Under the pieces are notes generated by a model. The model was not told where the DNA came from. It saw nothing but the letters and a program-made list of their open reading frames with translations, and searched no databases. A program made the position numbers and the translations under genes. From Parvibaculum sp963975745 (GTDB taxonomy: Bacteria; Pseudomonadota; Alphaproteobacteria; Parvibaculales; Parvibaculaceae), in contig NZ_CAXBIB010000002.1 of NCBI RefSeq assembly GCF_963975745.1, positions 124,001-188,000 on the forward strand: DNA of 64,000 bases, in the 5' to 3' direction. Positions 51,657-61,125 of this stretch are shown here, piece by piece (the first letter of the stretch is position 1; each line of letters starts with the position of its first letter).

Positions 51657-53957
51657 CTAGGCAGCGCGTCGCGCCGCCCTCATCCGGGCATTTTCAATGA
51701 TCCGCATCAGGGGCGGCAGCATCAGCCAGTCGATGAAGAGGTTGGACATGATGACCAGCGCGGTCATGGCGCCTAGAGAGCGATTTGATTCGAATCCCGA
51801 AAGAACCAGGGTTCCGAAGCCGAGCGCCAGGGAGGCCGTGATGACCAACATGGCAACGCCGACGGTCGCAAAGACATGATTGATCGACTGTTCGGGATCA
51901 AGGCCGCGTGCCCTTGCCTGCCGGTACATCAGCAGGAAGTAGATCGTGTCATCGACCACAAGGCCGATCGTCATTGCAGTCACAACCGACGCCGCCAGCC
52001 CGATCTCCTGATAGAGCAAACCCCAAAGTCCGAAGCCCACAAGCGAAGGCAGCATGTTGAGAAAAATGCTCAGGAAACCGAGCATGGCACTGCGCAACGC
52101 GAGACCAACCACAACTGCAATCAGCAGCACGGAAACGATGGTGCTCAATATCATCGAGCGGATGTTGATGCCGGAGAGCTCCGCGAACAGAAGATTGATA
52201 CCGGTTCCCGAACCCTGCATCTGCGGCGGTGCGTTGGCGGCCAGCCATTGTGTCGCCGCCGCATTGAGCGCACGGATCTCGCTCGATGTGGTGTGACGCA
52301 GAATGGCAGTTACGCGGCTCGACGATCGGCCGACGTTGATCTGGTCGTTGAGCGACGCGCCATAGGGCAACGACAATTCGTAAAGCAGGAAGTACTGCGC
52401 GATGAGGTCGCGATCATTCGGTATGCCGTCGGATTCGGCCACGGGACCACCTGCATTCATGGCTTCGTGAACGCGGCGCGTTATGTCGGGAATGGCCAAT
52501 ACGCTGACCACACCTTCCTGGGCGCGCAACCACGTCTCAAAGGCGGCGAGGTGGCGCTGATAATCCGGATCGAAAACGCCCCCCTCCTCACCGGCGCCGA
52601 CGTCGAATTCCAGAATGTTGAGGCCTGTCAGCGTTTCCTCTGCCAGATCGGACGCGACGCGATAATCGAAACGCCGGTCGAAATACCGCGCGAAATCGTC
52701 ATCAAGCCGAATGTCTCCAACCCAGAAAGCGCAGGCGACGACGATCGTGCCGCTGAGAAAGAAGAGCTGCCTGTAGTAGCGGTTCACGAATTTTCCGAGC
52801 GATATCATGATCGCTTCGGAGCGCTGCACGGCCGGGCGCAGCGGCATCAGCGAGAGAACGGCCGGGAGCCATGTAAAGGTGAAGAAAAAGGCAATCAGGA
52901 TACCGAGCGCCACGATATTGCCTTCCTGCCGCAGCGGTGGGGCGTCGGCAAGGTTCATCGCAAGAAAGCCGATCATCGTGGTCGAGCTGGTCAGCGTGAT
53001 CGGCCACAGATTTGTCCGGATCGCTTCGGCGATCGCCTCGTGCTTCTGCAGGCCACGCCCGAGCGCACTGAGTACTGTCGTGACGATACGAACCGCTGCC
53101 GCCATGTTCACCGTCATGATGATGATCGGGCACGCGATCGTGGCAGTATTGATTTCCCAGCCATACCAGCCTGCAACGCCCATTGCGGCTGCACTCGACA
53201 AACCGAGTAGCGAAAGAATCGCAAGGCTGGGCAGCATGGCGCGAACAAAGACGAACATCACCAACGCCGTGACGGCGAGACTGATCGGAATCAGCACCAT
53301 CGCATCGCTCAACGCGGCCTCGGAGAAGGTGCCCATCAGGATCACATTGCCGGTGACCTTGACCACGATACCGGGATGATCCGTCTCGAAGTCGGACGCA
53401 AGCGCCCGACTGGCAGCCATGATCTCGCGTACCTCGATCGAGGCCTCGGCCGGCAGATTGAAATTGACAAGAACACCTGCAGCGCGCGCATGCTCGCCCA
53501 GCAGGCGGTTCCGGATCATCGGATCGGCCAAGGCAATCCGTTCGATTTCGCGGGCCTCGTCGGAGGTCACGTTGGCCGGGTCAGGCACCAGATCGGCAAC
53601 GGTAAAGCTGTCGGCATCGGCCGAAACATGCGGAAAATTGGTCAGCGTGTCGACCCGCGTCGAATGCGGCAGCTTCCAGGCGCGTTCGGTCAGGTCGCCG
53701 ATAGCGGCCAGCACATCGGGCTCGGTCACCTTGCGCCCTTCGGCCCAGACAACCAGCAGCACATTGTTGTTCTGGCCGTATTTGGCATCAAAGGCCTGCA
53801 GAGCCCTGAGCCCCTCTCCCTCGGGCGAGAAGAAGACCCGCGTGTCGGACGAAATCGGGAACTGGAAAATCCCGGTTGCCGCAACAAGAAACAGGCCCAC
53901 GCACAACGCGATGGTCGCGCGCGGCAGCCGCAGTATCAGATTGATCATTGTGTTCAT
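51657..53957 (-). CDS. RND superfamily (MMPL-type) exporter
   Basis: 766 residues with the doubled RND layout. An N-terminal TM helix precedes a ~200-residue periplasmic domain, helices ~220-400 (ATIACPIIIMTVNMAAAVRIV), a second periplasmic domain, and a final helix block with MTIGLVVDDTIYFLLMYRQAR. That last motif has the GxxxDD of proton-coupled MMPL transporters. The ATG at 53957 follows GGGGTGG; a start at 54062 would add a 35-residue head. It is co-directional with and upstream of the PilZ-methyltransferase, 160 bp apart, so it might export the methylated product (inference). It differs from the 0.7-3.2 kb exporter and has no DUF1329 partner. Confidence 0.87.
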   Translation of the reverse strand: MNTMINLILRLPRATIALCVGLFLVAATGIFQFPISSDTRVFFSPEGEGLRALQAFDAKYGQNNNVLLVVWAEGRKVTEPDVLAAIGDLTERAWKLPHSTRVDTLTNFPHVSADADSFTVADLVPDPANVTSDEAREIERIALADPMIRNRLLGEHARAAGVLVNFNLPAEASIEVREIMAASRALASDFETDHPGIVVKVTGNVILMGTFSEAALSDAMVLIPISLAVTALVMFVFVRAMLPSLAILSLLGLSSAAAMGVAGWYGWEINTATIACPIIIMTVNMAAAVRIVTTVLSALGRGLQKHEAIAEAIRTNLWPITLTSSTTMIGFLAMNLADAPPLRQEGNIVALGILIAFFFTFTWLPAVLSLMPLRPAVQRSEAIMISLGKFVNRYYRQLFFLSGTIVVACAFWVGDIRLDDDFARYFDRRFDYRVASDLAEETLTGLNILEFDVGAGEEGGVFDPDYQRHLAAFETWLRAQEGVVSVLAIPDITRRVHEAMNAGGPVAESDGIPNDRDLIAQYFLLYELSLPYGASLNDQINVGRSSSRVTAILRHTTSSEIRALNAAATQWLAANAPPQMQGSGTGINLLFAELSGINIRSMILSTIVSVLLIAVVVGLALRSAMLGFLSIFLNMLPSLVGFGLWGLLYQEIGLAASVVTAMTIGLVVDDTIYFLLMYRQARARGLDPEQSINHVFATVGVAMLVITASLALGFGTLVLSGFESNRSLGAMTALVIMSNLFIDWLMLPPLMRIIENARMRAARRAA

Positions 53958-54235
53958 AAAACGGCGCCACCCCACCCGATTCCCCGTCAGCGCGCGGTTA
54001 ACTTGAGCGATTTCCGACACAAAGAAAAGCGCGAGTTCACGAAAGGTTAACGGATGCATCATTTGCTCGGAAACCGGGACTTAACGCACCGGGCAATATT
54101 ATGGCGCCTGAGGCGATGCCCTGCGCCGCGCGGGCCACGAGATGGAGCCGACAGGCGGTATCGGACATCTGAACCTAACGGAAACCGGCCTGCGCAGCGG
54201 TGCGGGGCGGCTTCGGGAAAATCGGCGGACCGACC

Positions 54236-55549
54236 ATGGGCGACACGACGCTCGTCAATCTGGCAACAGTCGGCAGCGATGAGCTGCAGGCAATGCCGGT
54301 CGGCGTCTTCACATCGGGCCTCGAGTCGATGTCTGCCGATGCGATCGCCCGGTTCCGGCGGATGCGCAAGCTCAGCGCCACCCATCGGCAGGCGCTGGAA
54401 AAGTTTCTGGTCGAGCACCCGGAAAAGCGGCCTGGTCAGCCAGCTACGCCTGAATCCAAGGAAGACGGCAAGGCCAGCAGTGCGGCTGCGCGACCGAAAG
54501 AGTCGAGCTTCGTCATGGAGTTCCTGCTTCGGCTGATCGCCTGGTGGGAGGGCATGGAAACCGACGACGTTGCGCGGGAAAAAGGTATCGCCCGACGAAA
54601 GAAGAAGAAGAAGGTCAAGCCGCCACCTGCGCCGAAGCTACAGGTCGCCCCAAAGCCGGCGCCTGCGGCTGCTCCGCCCACCGCGCCCGCGGCAGCCGCC
54701 CCCGAGCCGCCGCTTGGCCGCGTCGACATCATACAGAAGCTCTGGGGTGACGGGTTCAGCCTGCCCGGCGGCAGCGAGTTTGCCATCAAGCTTGTCCGGC
54801 CGCTGACGCTCGAAAGGAACGGGCTCTATCTCGATCTGGCACCGGGTCTCGGCGGCGCGATGCGCGCCATCGCCAAGACCTTCAGCATCAACATCAAGGG
54901 TCTCGAGACCGATGCCCAACTGGCAGAGGCCGGACACGAACTGTCCGAGCGTGCCGGTGTCGAAGCGGCGGCATCCATCATGGCGCGGCCCGACGGATTT
55001 GCGGCAGAGGACTTCGACCCCAAGGGACAATATGCTGCCGTTTTCATCCGCGAGGCATTGTTCGCAGTCGAGGACCGGCATGCGATGTTCGATTTCATCG
55101 GTCACGCCCTGCGTGAGGGCGGCTCCCTGTTGCTGACGGATTTTGTCCTCGCCCAGGACCAACCCGACGACGACATGATGGTCGTCTGGCAGAATGCCGA
55201 AGCGGCGCCGCTCTTTCCCTGGACCGAATACCAGTACCGGGAAGCGCTCGAGGCCGAACATTACAAGATCGACAGGATGGATGACCTGACGGCCGAATAT
55301 CTGCCTCTCGTCCATGCCGGATGGCGGCATTTTCACGATTGCCTGCAAAACGCCAAACTTCCGCCCGAAACGGCCGCCATGTTGATGCGCGAAGGCAATG
55401 CATGGCTGGCGCGGAGTCGGGCGCTCGAAACCGGTATGGTTCGCCTCCTTCGCGTTCATGCAATCCGCCAACCGGCCGGCGCGGCGGCAATGGCGCCGCC
55501 GAACGACAATCAGGAAGCGGACGCGGAGCTGATCGATGAGCCGCACTGA
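54236..55549 (+). CDS. SAM-dependent methyltransferase-like protein with Lys/Pro/Ala linker
   Basis: 437 residues. Residues ~1-60 are helical with FRRMRKLSATHRQALEKFL. A low-complexity linker follows (ARRKKKKKVKPPPAPK, then Ala/Pro repeats) to about residue 160. The C-terminal half has IQKLWGDGFSLPGGSEFAIKL and LYLDLAPGLGGAMRAIA, resembling phosphoethanolamine-type methyltransferases, with the SAM loop reading DLAPGLGG. Later motifs are IREALFAVEDRHAMF and GGSLLLTDFVL. The basic linker suggests binding to membrane or nucleic acid. The ATG at 54236 is the best start although the ribosome site is weak. Substrate unknown. Confidence 0.68.
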   Translation: MGDTTLVNLATVGSDELQAMPVGVFTSGLESMSADAIARFRRMRKLSATHRQALEKFLVEHPEKRPGQPATPESKEDGKASSAAARPKESSFVMEFLLRLIAWWEGMETDDVAREKGIARRKKKKKVKPPPAPKLQVAPKPAPAAAPPTAPAAAAPEPPLGRVDIIQKLWGDGFSLPGGSEFAIKLVRPLTLERNGLYLDLAPGLGGAMRAIAKTFSINIKGLETDAQLAEAGHELSERAGVEAAASIMARPDGFAAEDFDPKGQYAAVFIREALFAVEDRHAMFDFIGHALREGGSLLLTDFVLAQDQPDDDMMVVWQNAEAAPLFPWTEYQYREALEAEHYKIDRMDDLTAEYLPLVHAGWRHFHDCLQNAKLPPETAAMLMREGNAWLARSRALETGMVRLLRVHAIRQPAGAAAMAPPNDNQEADAELIDEPH

Positions 55550-55757
55550 CGTCCGGACAAACGGAGGCGCCGAAGCGCAAACAACAATGACGACACCAAG
55601 CAGAGACACGTCCACGGCTCCGGAATCCACGCGCATCGAACCCATTTTCGATGCGTCAGGCACACTCCGGCGCAACATTCTGCGCAGGCCGGGCGCTACG
55701 CATGCCGATCACGCCGCCAGCGAAGCAGCCGACGGAGATCCACGATCGTCACGCTGA
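55536..55757 (+). CDS. Small hypothetical protein overlapping the methyltransferase end
   Basis: 73 residues. The ATG lies inside the last codons of the methyltransferase (14-nt overlap), a layout that favours translational coupling. The sequence is polar and Thr/Arg/Asp-rich with no TM segment or known motif; IEPIFDASGTLRRNILRRPG is the only region that looks structured. Could be spurious. Confidence 0.35.
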   Translation: MSRTDVRTNGGAEAQTTMTTPSRDTSTAPESTRIEPIFDASGTLRRNILRRPGATHADHAASEAADGDPRSSR

Positions 55758-55772
55758 CACTGGAAAGATTTT

Positions 55773-56648
55773 CTAGTCGAGCTTCAGATCGTCCGCTTCG
55801 ACCGCATCGGGATCGAGTTCGGCGGTGCGGGCCTTGTGGTGACGATACCGCATCACGGCAAGCGGAATGGACAGCAAATACACCGCAGCCAGTGTCGTGA
55901 AGGTCCACCACGGATAACTCAGGATCACGGCCGCGCCGAAGCCGATCAGCAGCAGGATCGGCAGCACCATGTCGCGGCGGATACGCAAGCCCATGCGCTT
56001 GCCCGAGAAAGTCGGGATGCGGCTTACCATCAGGAAGGCGACAGCAAGGGCGTGCATCGCGATCAGGATCGGCACTTCCTTGAGCCAGTCGACGCCAATG
56101 AATGTGAGATAGAGCGGCAACATCACCAGCCCCGCTGCCGCCGGCGCCGGCACGCCGACAAAGTAGTTGCCTGTCCATGCCGGCTTGTCCGGATCCTCCA
56201 ATGCGACGTTGAAGCGTGCCAGCCGCAACGCACAACAGACAGCAAAGCCCAATACCGCAATCCACCCGATACCGCCGATTTCGACCAGCGACCACAGGTA
56301 GAGAACGACGACAGGCGCAACGCCGAAATTGACGAAGTCGGTCAATGAATCCAGTTCTGCGCCAAACCGCGTCGAACCCTGCAGCAGGCGCGCGACGCGC
56401 CCATCCAGCGCATCGAAGACCGACGCGACTATGATGGCGGCAACCGCAATCTCGAAACGGCCTTCAATGGCAAAGCGGATCGCCGTCAGCCCCGCACAAA
56501 GCGCCAGCACCGTCAGCGCATTGGGAATGATGGTGCGAACGGGCAGCTGTGCAAACTGACGTGCCCGACGGATGCGCAAGCTTTCACCGGCCCGGAAACC
56601 CGGACCGGACCGAGGCTCGAAGGGCGGAATCGGATCGGCCATGTTCAT
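55773..56648 (-). CDS. pssA: CDP-diacylglycerol-serine O-phosphatidyltransferase
   Basis: 291 residues with about 6-8 TM helices. The CDP-alcohol phosphotransferase motif DALDGRVARLLQGSTRFGAELDSLTD (residues ~76-101, DG..AR...G...D...D) is intact. It makes phosphatidylserine from CDP-DAG and serine in the inner membrane. It follows the decarboxylase gene by 21 bp, forming the usual psd-pssA pair of alphaproteobacteria for phosphatidylethanolamine synthesis. Confidence 0.92.
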   Translation of the reverse strand: MNMADPIPPFEPRSGPGFRAGESLRIRRARQFAQLPVRTIIPNALTVLALCAGLTAIRFAIEGRFEIAVAAIIVASVFDALDGRVARLLQGSTRFGAELDSLTDFVNFGVAPVVVLYLWSLVEIGGIGWIAVLGFAVCCALRLARFNVALEDPDKPAWTGNYFVGVPAPAAAGLVMLPLYLTFIGVDWLKEVPILIAMHALAVAFLMVSRIPTFSGKRMGLRIRRDMVLPILLLIGFGAAVILSYPWWTFTTLAAVYLLSIPLAVMRYRHHKARTAELDPDAVEADDLKLD

Positions 56649-56669
56649 CTACTCGCTTTCATCCGCAAT

Positions 56670-57350
56670 TCAGACGTGGTGCGGCTCCACGGAAATGGAA
56701 TCGGCAAGAACCGTTTCGCCGCCGATCGAGGTCTGACCGACAGCGACGAGCGGGATCGCACCGACGGGCAGATAGACATCCAGACGGCTGCCGAAGCGAA
56801 TGATGCCGAAGCGCTCGCCTGCCGCGAGATCAACTCCTTCGGCGACGTCGCAGACGATGCGTCGTGCCACAAGACCGGCAATCTGGACCACTACGATCTG
56901 CTCGCCATCGGCGCGTTCGATCAGGATCGAATTGCGTTCATTGGCGTCGCTGGCCTTGTCGAGATCGGCATTGAGGAAGAGGCCCGGGCGATAGGCGACG
57001 CGCTTGACCTTGCCGGCGACCGGGGCGCGATTGACGTGGCAATTGAAGACATTCATGAAAATGCTGACGCGGGTGCGCGTCATGTCGCCCAGACCCAGCT
57101 CCTCGGGCGGCGACGCCTCCGCGATCATGTTGACCACACCGTCGGCCGGGCTGATGACCAGGCCCTCGCGCGACGGCGTTATCCGATCGGGATCGCGGAA
57201 AAAATAGAGACACCAGAGCGTCAGGACGACGCCAATCCAGCCGAGCGGATTCCAGATCAGGAAGAGGACGATCGTCACCGCGGCAAAAATGAGAACCCAG
57301 CGGTGCCCTTCCTTGTGGATCGGAGTCAGGATCGAAGTCAGGCTGTCCAT
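56670..57350 (-). CDS. psd: Phosphatidylserine decarboxylase (short form)
   Basis: 226 residues, the short soluble-core type with a single TM stretch (VLIFAAVTIVLFLIWNPLG). SPADGVVNMIAE, NVFNCHVNRAPVAGKVK and IIRFGSRLDVYLPVG are conserved; self-cleavage at the GS of FGSR would create the pyruvoyl group. It converts phosphatidylserine to phosphatidylethanolamine. The start at 57350 fits the family; an in-frame extension to 57443 overlaps nothing conserved and reads into the ABC gene's end. Confidence 0.92.
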   Translation of the reverse strand: MDSLTSILTPIHKEGHRWVLIFAAVTIVLFLIWNPLGWIGVVLTLWCLYFFRDPDRITPSREGLVISPADGVVNMIAEASPPEELGLGDMTRTRVSIFMNVFNCHVNRAPVAGKVKRVAYRPGLFLNADLDKASDANERNSILIERADGEQIVVVQIAGLVARRIVCDVAEGVDLAAGERFGIIRFGSRLDVYLPVGAIPLVAVGQTSIGGETVLADSISVEPHHV

Positions 57351-57417
57351 GTCGGTCTTTCTGTCTTGTTGGGCGATGTTACAGTGAGTGTCAGTGTAAC
57401 CTGCCGGAGCACCGGGG

Positions 57418-59325
57418 TTAAGCGTAACCGGAATCGGCCGCAATCAGGTCCGCTTCTTTTTCGGGCAACGCGTCGCTGGCCGGCATCGTCTCCAGCTTCT
57501 GCCGAGCGGCATCGGCCTCGCGCTGGCGGTTCCACATGTCGGCATAGATTCCGCCTTTCGCCAGCAGGTCGTCATGCCGGCCGCGCTCCATCACCCTGCC
57601 CTGCTCCAGCACCAGGATTTCGTCGGCGTCGATCACGGTCGAAAGGCGATGGGCAATGATCAGCGTGGTCCGGTTTTCCGAGATGCCCTTCAGCGCCGCC
57701 TGTATTTCCTTCTCGGTATGGGTATCGAGCGCGGAGGTTGCCTCATCCAGCAGCAAAATCGGCGGATTCTTGAGGATCGTGCGTGCGATGGCGACGCGCT
57801 GCTTCTCGCCGCCGGACAGCTTCAGGCCGCGTTCCCCGACCCGGGTTTCGTAGCCTTTCGGCAATCGCTCAATGAAACCGGCAATCTGGGCCAACCGCGC
57901 CGCCGCCTCGACCTCAGCGTCGCTGGCATCGGGCCGACCGTAGCGAATGTTGTAACGGATCGTATCGTTGAAGAGCACCGTGTCCTGAGGAACCATGCCG
58001 ATGGCCGCACGCAACGAGGCCTGGGTTACGTCACGGATATCCTGTCCGTCGATACGAACGCAGCCCTCCGCAATATCGTAGAAGCGATAGAGAATGCGCG
58101 AGATGGTCGATTTTCCGGCGCCCGACGGGCCGACGATGGCGAGTGTGCGCCCGGCCGGCACGCGGAACGAAACGTCGTCGAGAATGCGGCGGTCGGGGTC
58201 GTAGAAAAAGCCGACATGCTCGAAGACAAGTTCGCCGCCGGCGACCGCGAGTGGTTGCGCATGGGCGGCATCTCGGATCTCGGGCGGGACCTGCAGCAGA
58301 TCGAACATGGTCTCCATATCGATCAGCGCCTGACGGATTTCGCGATAGACGGTGCCGAGAAGATTGAGCGGCTGATAGAGCTGGATCAGATAAGCATTGA
58401 CCATCACGAAGGCGCCGACGGTGAGAATGCCGTCCGCAATGCCCTGAGCGGCCATCAGCATCAGCGCTGCCAGGCCGGCGGTGAAGATCAGCGTCTGACC
58501 GGTGTTGAGCAGCGAGAGCGACGTGGTCGTCTTGACCGCCGCATGTTCGTATCCGGCCATCGAACGATCGAAGCGCTGCGCCTCATGATCCTCATTGCCG
58601 AAATACTTGACCGTCTCGTAGTTGAGCAGGCTGTCGACCGCCTTGGTGTTGGCCTCGGTATCGAGGTCGTTCATCTGGCGGCGGAAGCGCGTGCGCCATT
58701 CGGTCACCGCGAAGGTGAAGATCATGTAGACAATCACCGTGACGGCGGTGACGGCCGCATAGCGAACGTCGAAGGCATAGGCGAGGATGATGCAGACGAG
58801 AATGAGTTCGATGATCGTCGGCACGATGTTGAAGAGCGAGAAGCGCAGCAGAAAATCGATGCCCTTCGTGCCGCGCTCGATGACCCGCGACAAGCCGCCG
58901 GTGCGGCGTTCGAGGTGAAAACGCAGCGAAAGCGCATGCAGATGGCGGAAGGTTTCGACGGCGAGTTCGCGCACCGCGTTCTGACCGACCTTGGCGAAAA
59001 CCGCATCGCGGAGCTGGGCCAGCGCCACCATCAGGATACGGCCGACGCCGTAAGCGACGATCAGGGCAACGGGGACGACGACCGCGGCGGCCGCGGCCGT
59101 TTCCGGCGACAGCCGGTCCACCGCTTCCTTGTAGAGAAAGGGTACATAGACGGTGACGATCTTGGCGCCGATCAGCGCGATCATGGCCATCACGACGCGC
59201 GCGCGCAGATCGGTCCGGCCGGCCGGCCAGAGGCGCGGCAGCACCGAGGCGAGCGTCCACCAATGGCCGCGCGGGACCAGCGGCGGGGGGCCGCTTTCGG
59301 CGGCGCGGGCGAAGTGTCTGGACAT
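57418..59325 (-). CDS. ABC exporter, ATM1/heavy-metal-tolerance family
   Basis: 635 residues: six-TM domain (residues ~40-330) fused to an ATPase. LLNYETVKYFGNEDHE and SLSLLNTGQTLIFTAG are ATM1-family marks (glutathione-binding region). ATPase motifs: GPSGAGKSTISR, MVPQDTVLFND, LKLSGGEKQRVAIAR, PILLLDEATSALD, and IAHRLST. Mitochondrial and alphaproteobacterial Atm1 exporters move glutathione-sulfur or metal-glutathione conjugates tied to iron-sulfur supply and metal tolerance. The stop is 67 bp before the psd start. Confidence 0.92.
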   Translation of the reverse strand: MSRHFARAAESGPPPLVPRGHWWTLASVLPRLWPAGRTDLRARVVMAMIALIGAKIVTVYVPFLYKEAVDRLSPETAAAAAVVVPVALIVAYGVGRILMVALAQLRDAVFAKVGQNAVRELAVETFRHLHALSLRFHLERRTGGLSRVIERGTKGIDFLLRFSLFNIVPTIIELILVCIILAYAFDVRYAAVTAVTVIVYMIFTFAVTEWRTRFRRQMNDLDTEANTKAVDSLLNYETVKYFGNEDHEAQRFDRSMAGYEHAAVKTTTSLSLLNTGQTLIFTAGLAALMLMAAQGIADGILTVGAFVMVNAYLIQLYQPLNLLGTVYREIRQALIDMETMFDLLQVPPEIRDAAHAQPLAVAGGELVFEHVGFFYDPDRRILDDVSFRVPAGRTLAIVGPSGAGKSTISRILYRFYDIAEGCVRIDGQDIRDVTQASLRAAIGMVPQDTVLFNDTIRYNIRYGRPDASDAEVEAAARLAQIAGFIERLPKGYETRVGERGLKLSGGEKQRVAIARTILKNPPILLLDEATSALDTHTEKEIQAALKGISENRTTLIIAHRLSTVIDADEILVLEQGRVMERGRHDDLLAKGGIYADMWNRQREADAARQKLETMPASDALPEKEADLIAADSGYA

Positions 59326-59378
59326 CGTGGCCGAGGGTCTCCGGTATGGCTGCCTCTGGCAAGGGTATAGCGCAATGG

Positions 59379-59412
59379 CGACGCCCCGCCGGTTACTTCC
59401 GGCGGGGCGTCG
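59379..59412. terminator. Strong GC-rich terminator hairpin
   Basis: CGACGCCCCGCCGG (59379-59392), loop TTACTT, CCGGCGGGGCGTCG (59399-59412): a perfect 14-bp stem between the LysM gene's end and the ABC gene's start. Read rightward it is followed by TTCTCTTCCC. Confidence 0.65.
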
Positions 59413-59457
59413 TTCTCTTCCCTAGATAAGCGTCTTTTTGCGAAGCGCAACAGGCCT

Positions 59458-60426
59458 TTAGCGGGTATCGGCCGGCGTTTCGAAGACCTGGCCCGGATAA
59501 ATCAGGTCCGGATCGCGAATCTGTTCCTTGTTGGCCTCGTAGATGACCGTATAGCGGAAGCCCGAGCCGTAGAGGCGGCGGGCGATGTTCCAGAGGTTGT
59601 TGCCCGGCTGGATGACAACCTTGCCTTCCTTGAGCGCCGCAAGGACCGCTGCCGGTTCGCCACGTTCGAAGGGCACCTCGACGCGGCCGACGACGCGGCC
59701 TTCCGCGTCGAGCTGGTCGATGCGCAAGGCATACTGGCCGGGGGCGATTTCGACATCGGGGCGCAGTTCCCAGCGGCCCGCGGCATCGGCGACGGTCTGG
59801 CCGACCGGATCACCGCCGACATAGACGCGTACCGTCGCATCGGCATCGGCGCGGCCGGCGATGATCAGATTGCCGTTTTCGTCGTAGTCGACCGTTTCGA
59901 GGATCAGGCTGCCGGCATCGGCCGGCACGCCCGGTCCCTGCAGCACAACGCTTGCCTTGCCGGGCTCGCTGCGCACGACAAGCGCCGGCTTGTCGGGCTG
60001 GTCGGGCACGACGACCGAGACGACCTGCAGGGAATCCGCCGTGCTGCCGTCCGGATTGACCGCGGTCAGGGTCAGTTCGACCGTGCCGGGCTGGAGCGGC
60101 TGGTCGAGGACCGCGACCCATTCGCCGCGGTCGTCGGCCGTGGTTTCGGCGACCACGACGCCATTGGCCCTGACCTGGACGCGGGCGCCCGGCAGGGCGC
60201 GGCCGGCGGCCAGCGTGGCGCCGTCGCGCTCGACGCGGACGATGTCGAAAGTGGGGATGGCGGGATCGACGGCATCGCCGGAAACATCAATGTCTTCAGG
60301 TACTTGCTCTTCGATGACCGGATCGGAGGGCGCCGGCACGCCATCGCCGCGCAGGAAGAACCAGTAGCCCGCAGCCAGCAGTGCAAGAGCCACCACCAAG
60401 GCGCCGACAATCGCTCCGAATTTCAT
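59458..60426 (-). CDS. LysM-domain protein with N-terminal anchor
   Basis: 322 residues. One TM helix (residues 6-26) is followed by an acidic linker and three Ig/adhesin-like beta repeats (around ARALPGARVQVRANGVVVAET, DADATVRVYVGGDPVGQTV). The C-terminal LysM motif is VVIQPGNNLWNIARRLYGSGFRYTVIYEANKEQIRDPDLIYPGQVF. LysM binds peptidoglycan, so the protein is probably periplasmic, bridging membrane and wall. No hydrolase domain. Confidence 0.85.
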   Translation of the reverse strand: MKFGAIVGALVVALALLAAGYWFFLRGDGVPAPSDPVIEEQVPEDIDVSGDAVDPAIPTFDIVRVERDGATLAAGRALPGARVQVRANGVVVAETTADDRGEWVAVLDQPLQPGTVELTLTAVNPDGSTADSLQVVSVVVPDQPDKPALVVRSEPGKASVVLQGPGVPADAGSLILETVDYDENGNLIIAGRADADATVRVYVGGDPVGQTVADAAGRWELRPDVEIAPGQYALRIDQLDAEGRVVGRVEVPFERGEPAAVLAALKEGKVVIQPGNNLWNIARRLYGSGFRYTVIYEANKEQIRDPDLIYPGQVFETPADTR

Positions 60427-60570
60427 TTTGCTGTTTCCCTAACCATTGGCATGCGTGCCGAAACGAGGCGAATATCGCGGCGCGCACAGTCTACCGCGTA
60501 ACTTGCAAATACGGCACCAATGTGAATGCTGCGTGCCAATTAACTCAACAGAGAAAAAGGCTTAACGCAG

Positions 60571-61119
60571 ATGACCCTGGACAGCCTGTGCGTCTATTGC
60601 GGCTCGAGCGTCGGCAACGAACCGCAATTCATGGCCGCGGCGGAGGGCTTCGGACGGCTGATGGCACAGGCCGGCGTGCGGCTGGTCTATGGCGGCGGCG
60701 GCGTCGGGCTGATGGGCGCGGTGGCCCGCGCGGTGCTGGCAGAAGGCGGGCAAGTCACGGGAATCATTCCGAAATTCCTGACCGAGGTCGAGGTGCAGCT
60801 CGACGATGTGACAGAGCTGATCGTCACCGACAGCATGCATGCGCGCAAACAGCTGATGTTCGAGCGCTCCCAGGCCTTCGTCGCCCTGCCGGGCGGCATC
60901 GGGACGCTGGAGGAAGCGGTCGAGATGCTGACCTGGGCGCAGCTGGGGCGGCACAGCCAACCCATTGTCATTGCAAACATAAATGGCTTCTGGGACCCGC
61001 TGATCGAGATCCTCGATCACATCATCAAGGCCGGTTTCGCACGCTCCGACATCAGGCGAATCTATGCGGTGGTCGACCGGATCGAGGACATCATTCCACG
61101 CATCGAGGCAGCGCTGTGA
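60571..61119 (+). CDS. LOG family protein (cytokinin riboside 5'-monophosphate phosphoribohydrolase-like)
   Basis: 182 residues. The LOG motif PGGIGTLEE (about residues 109-117) and the N-terminal CVYCGSSVGNEP are intact, with VYGGGGVGLMGAVARAVL between. These proteins hydrolyse nucleoside 5'-monophosphates to base + ribose-5-phosphate; in bacteria the physiological role is often unclear. ATG start, preceded by AACAGAGAAAAAGG. Convergent with an AraC regulator across the CTGTCA repeat copy C. Confidence 0.92.
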   Translation: MTLDSLCVYCGSSVGNEPQFMAAAEGFGRLMAQAGVRLVYGGGGVGLMGAVARAVLAEGGQVTGIIPKFLTEVEVQLDDVTELIVTDSMHARKQLMFERSQAFVALPGGIGTLEEAVEMLTWAQLGRHSQPIVIANINGFWDPLIEILDHIIKAGFARSDIRRIYAVVDRIEDIIPRIEAAL

Positions 61120-61125
61120 ACAGCG

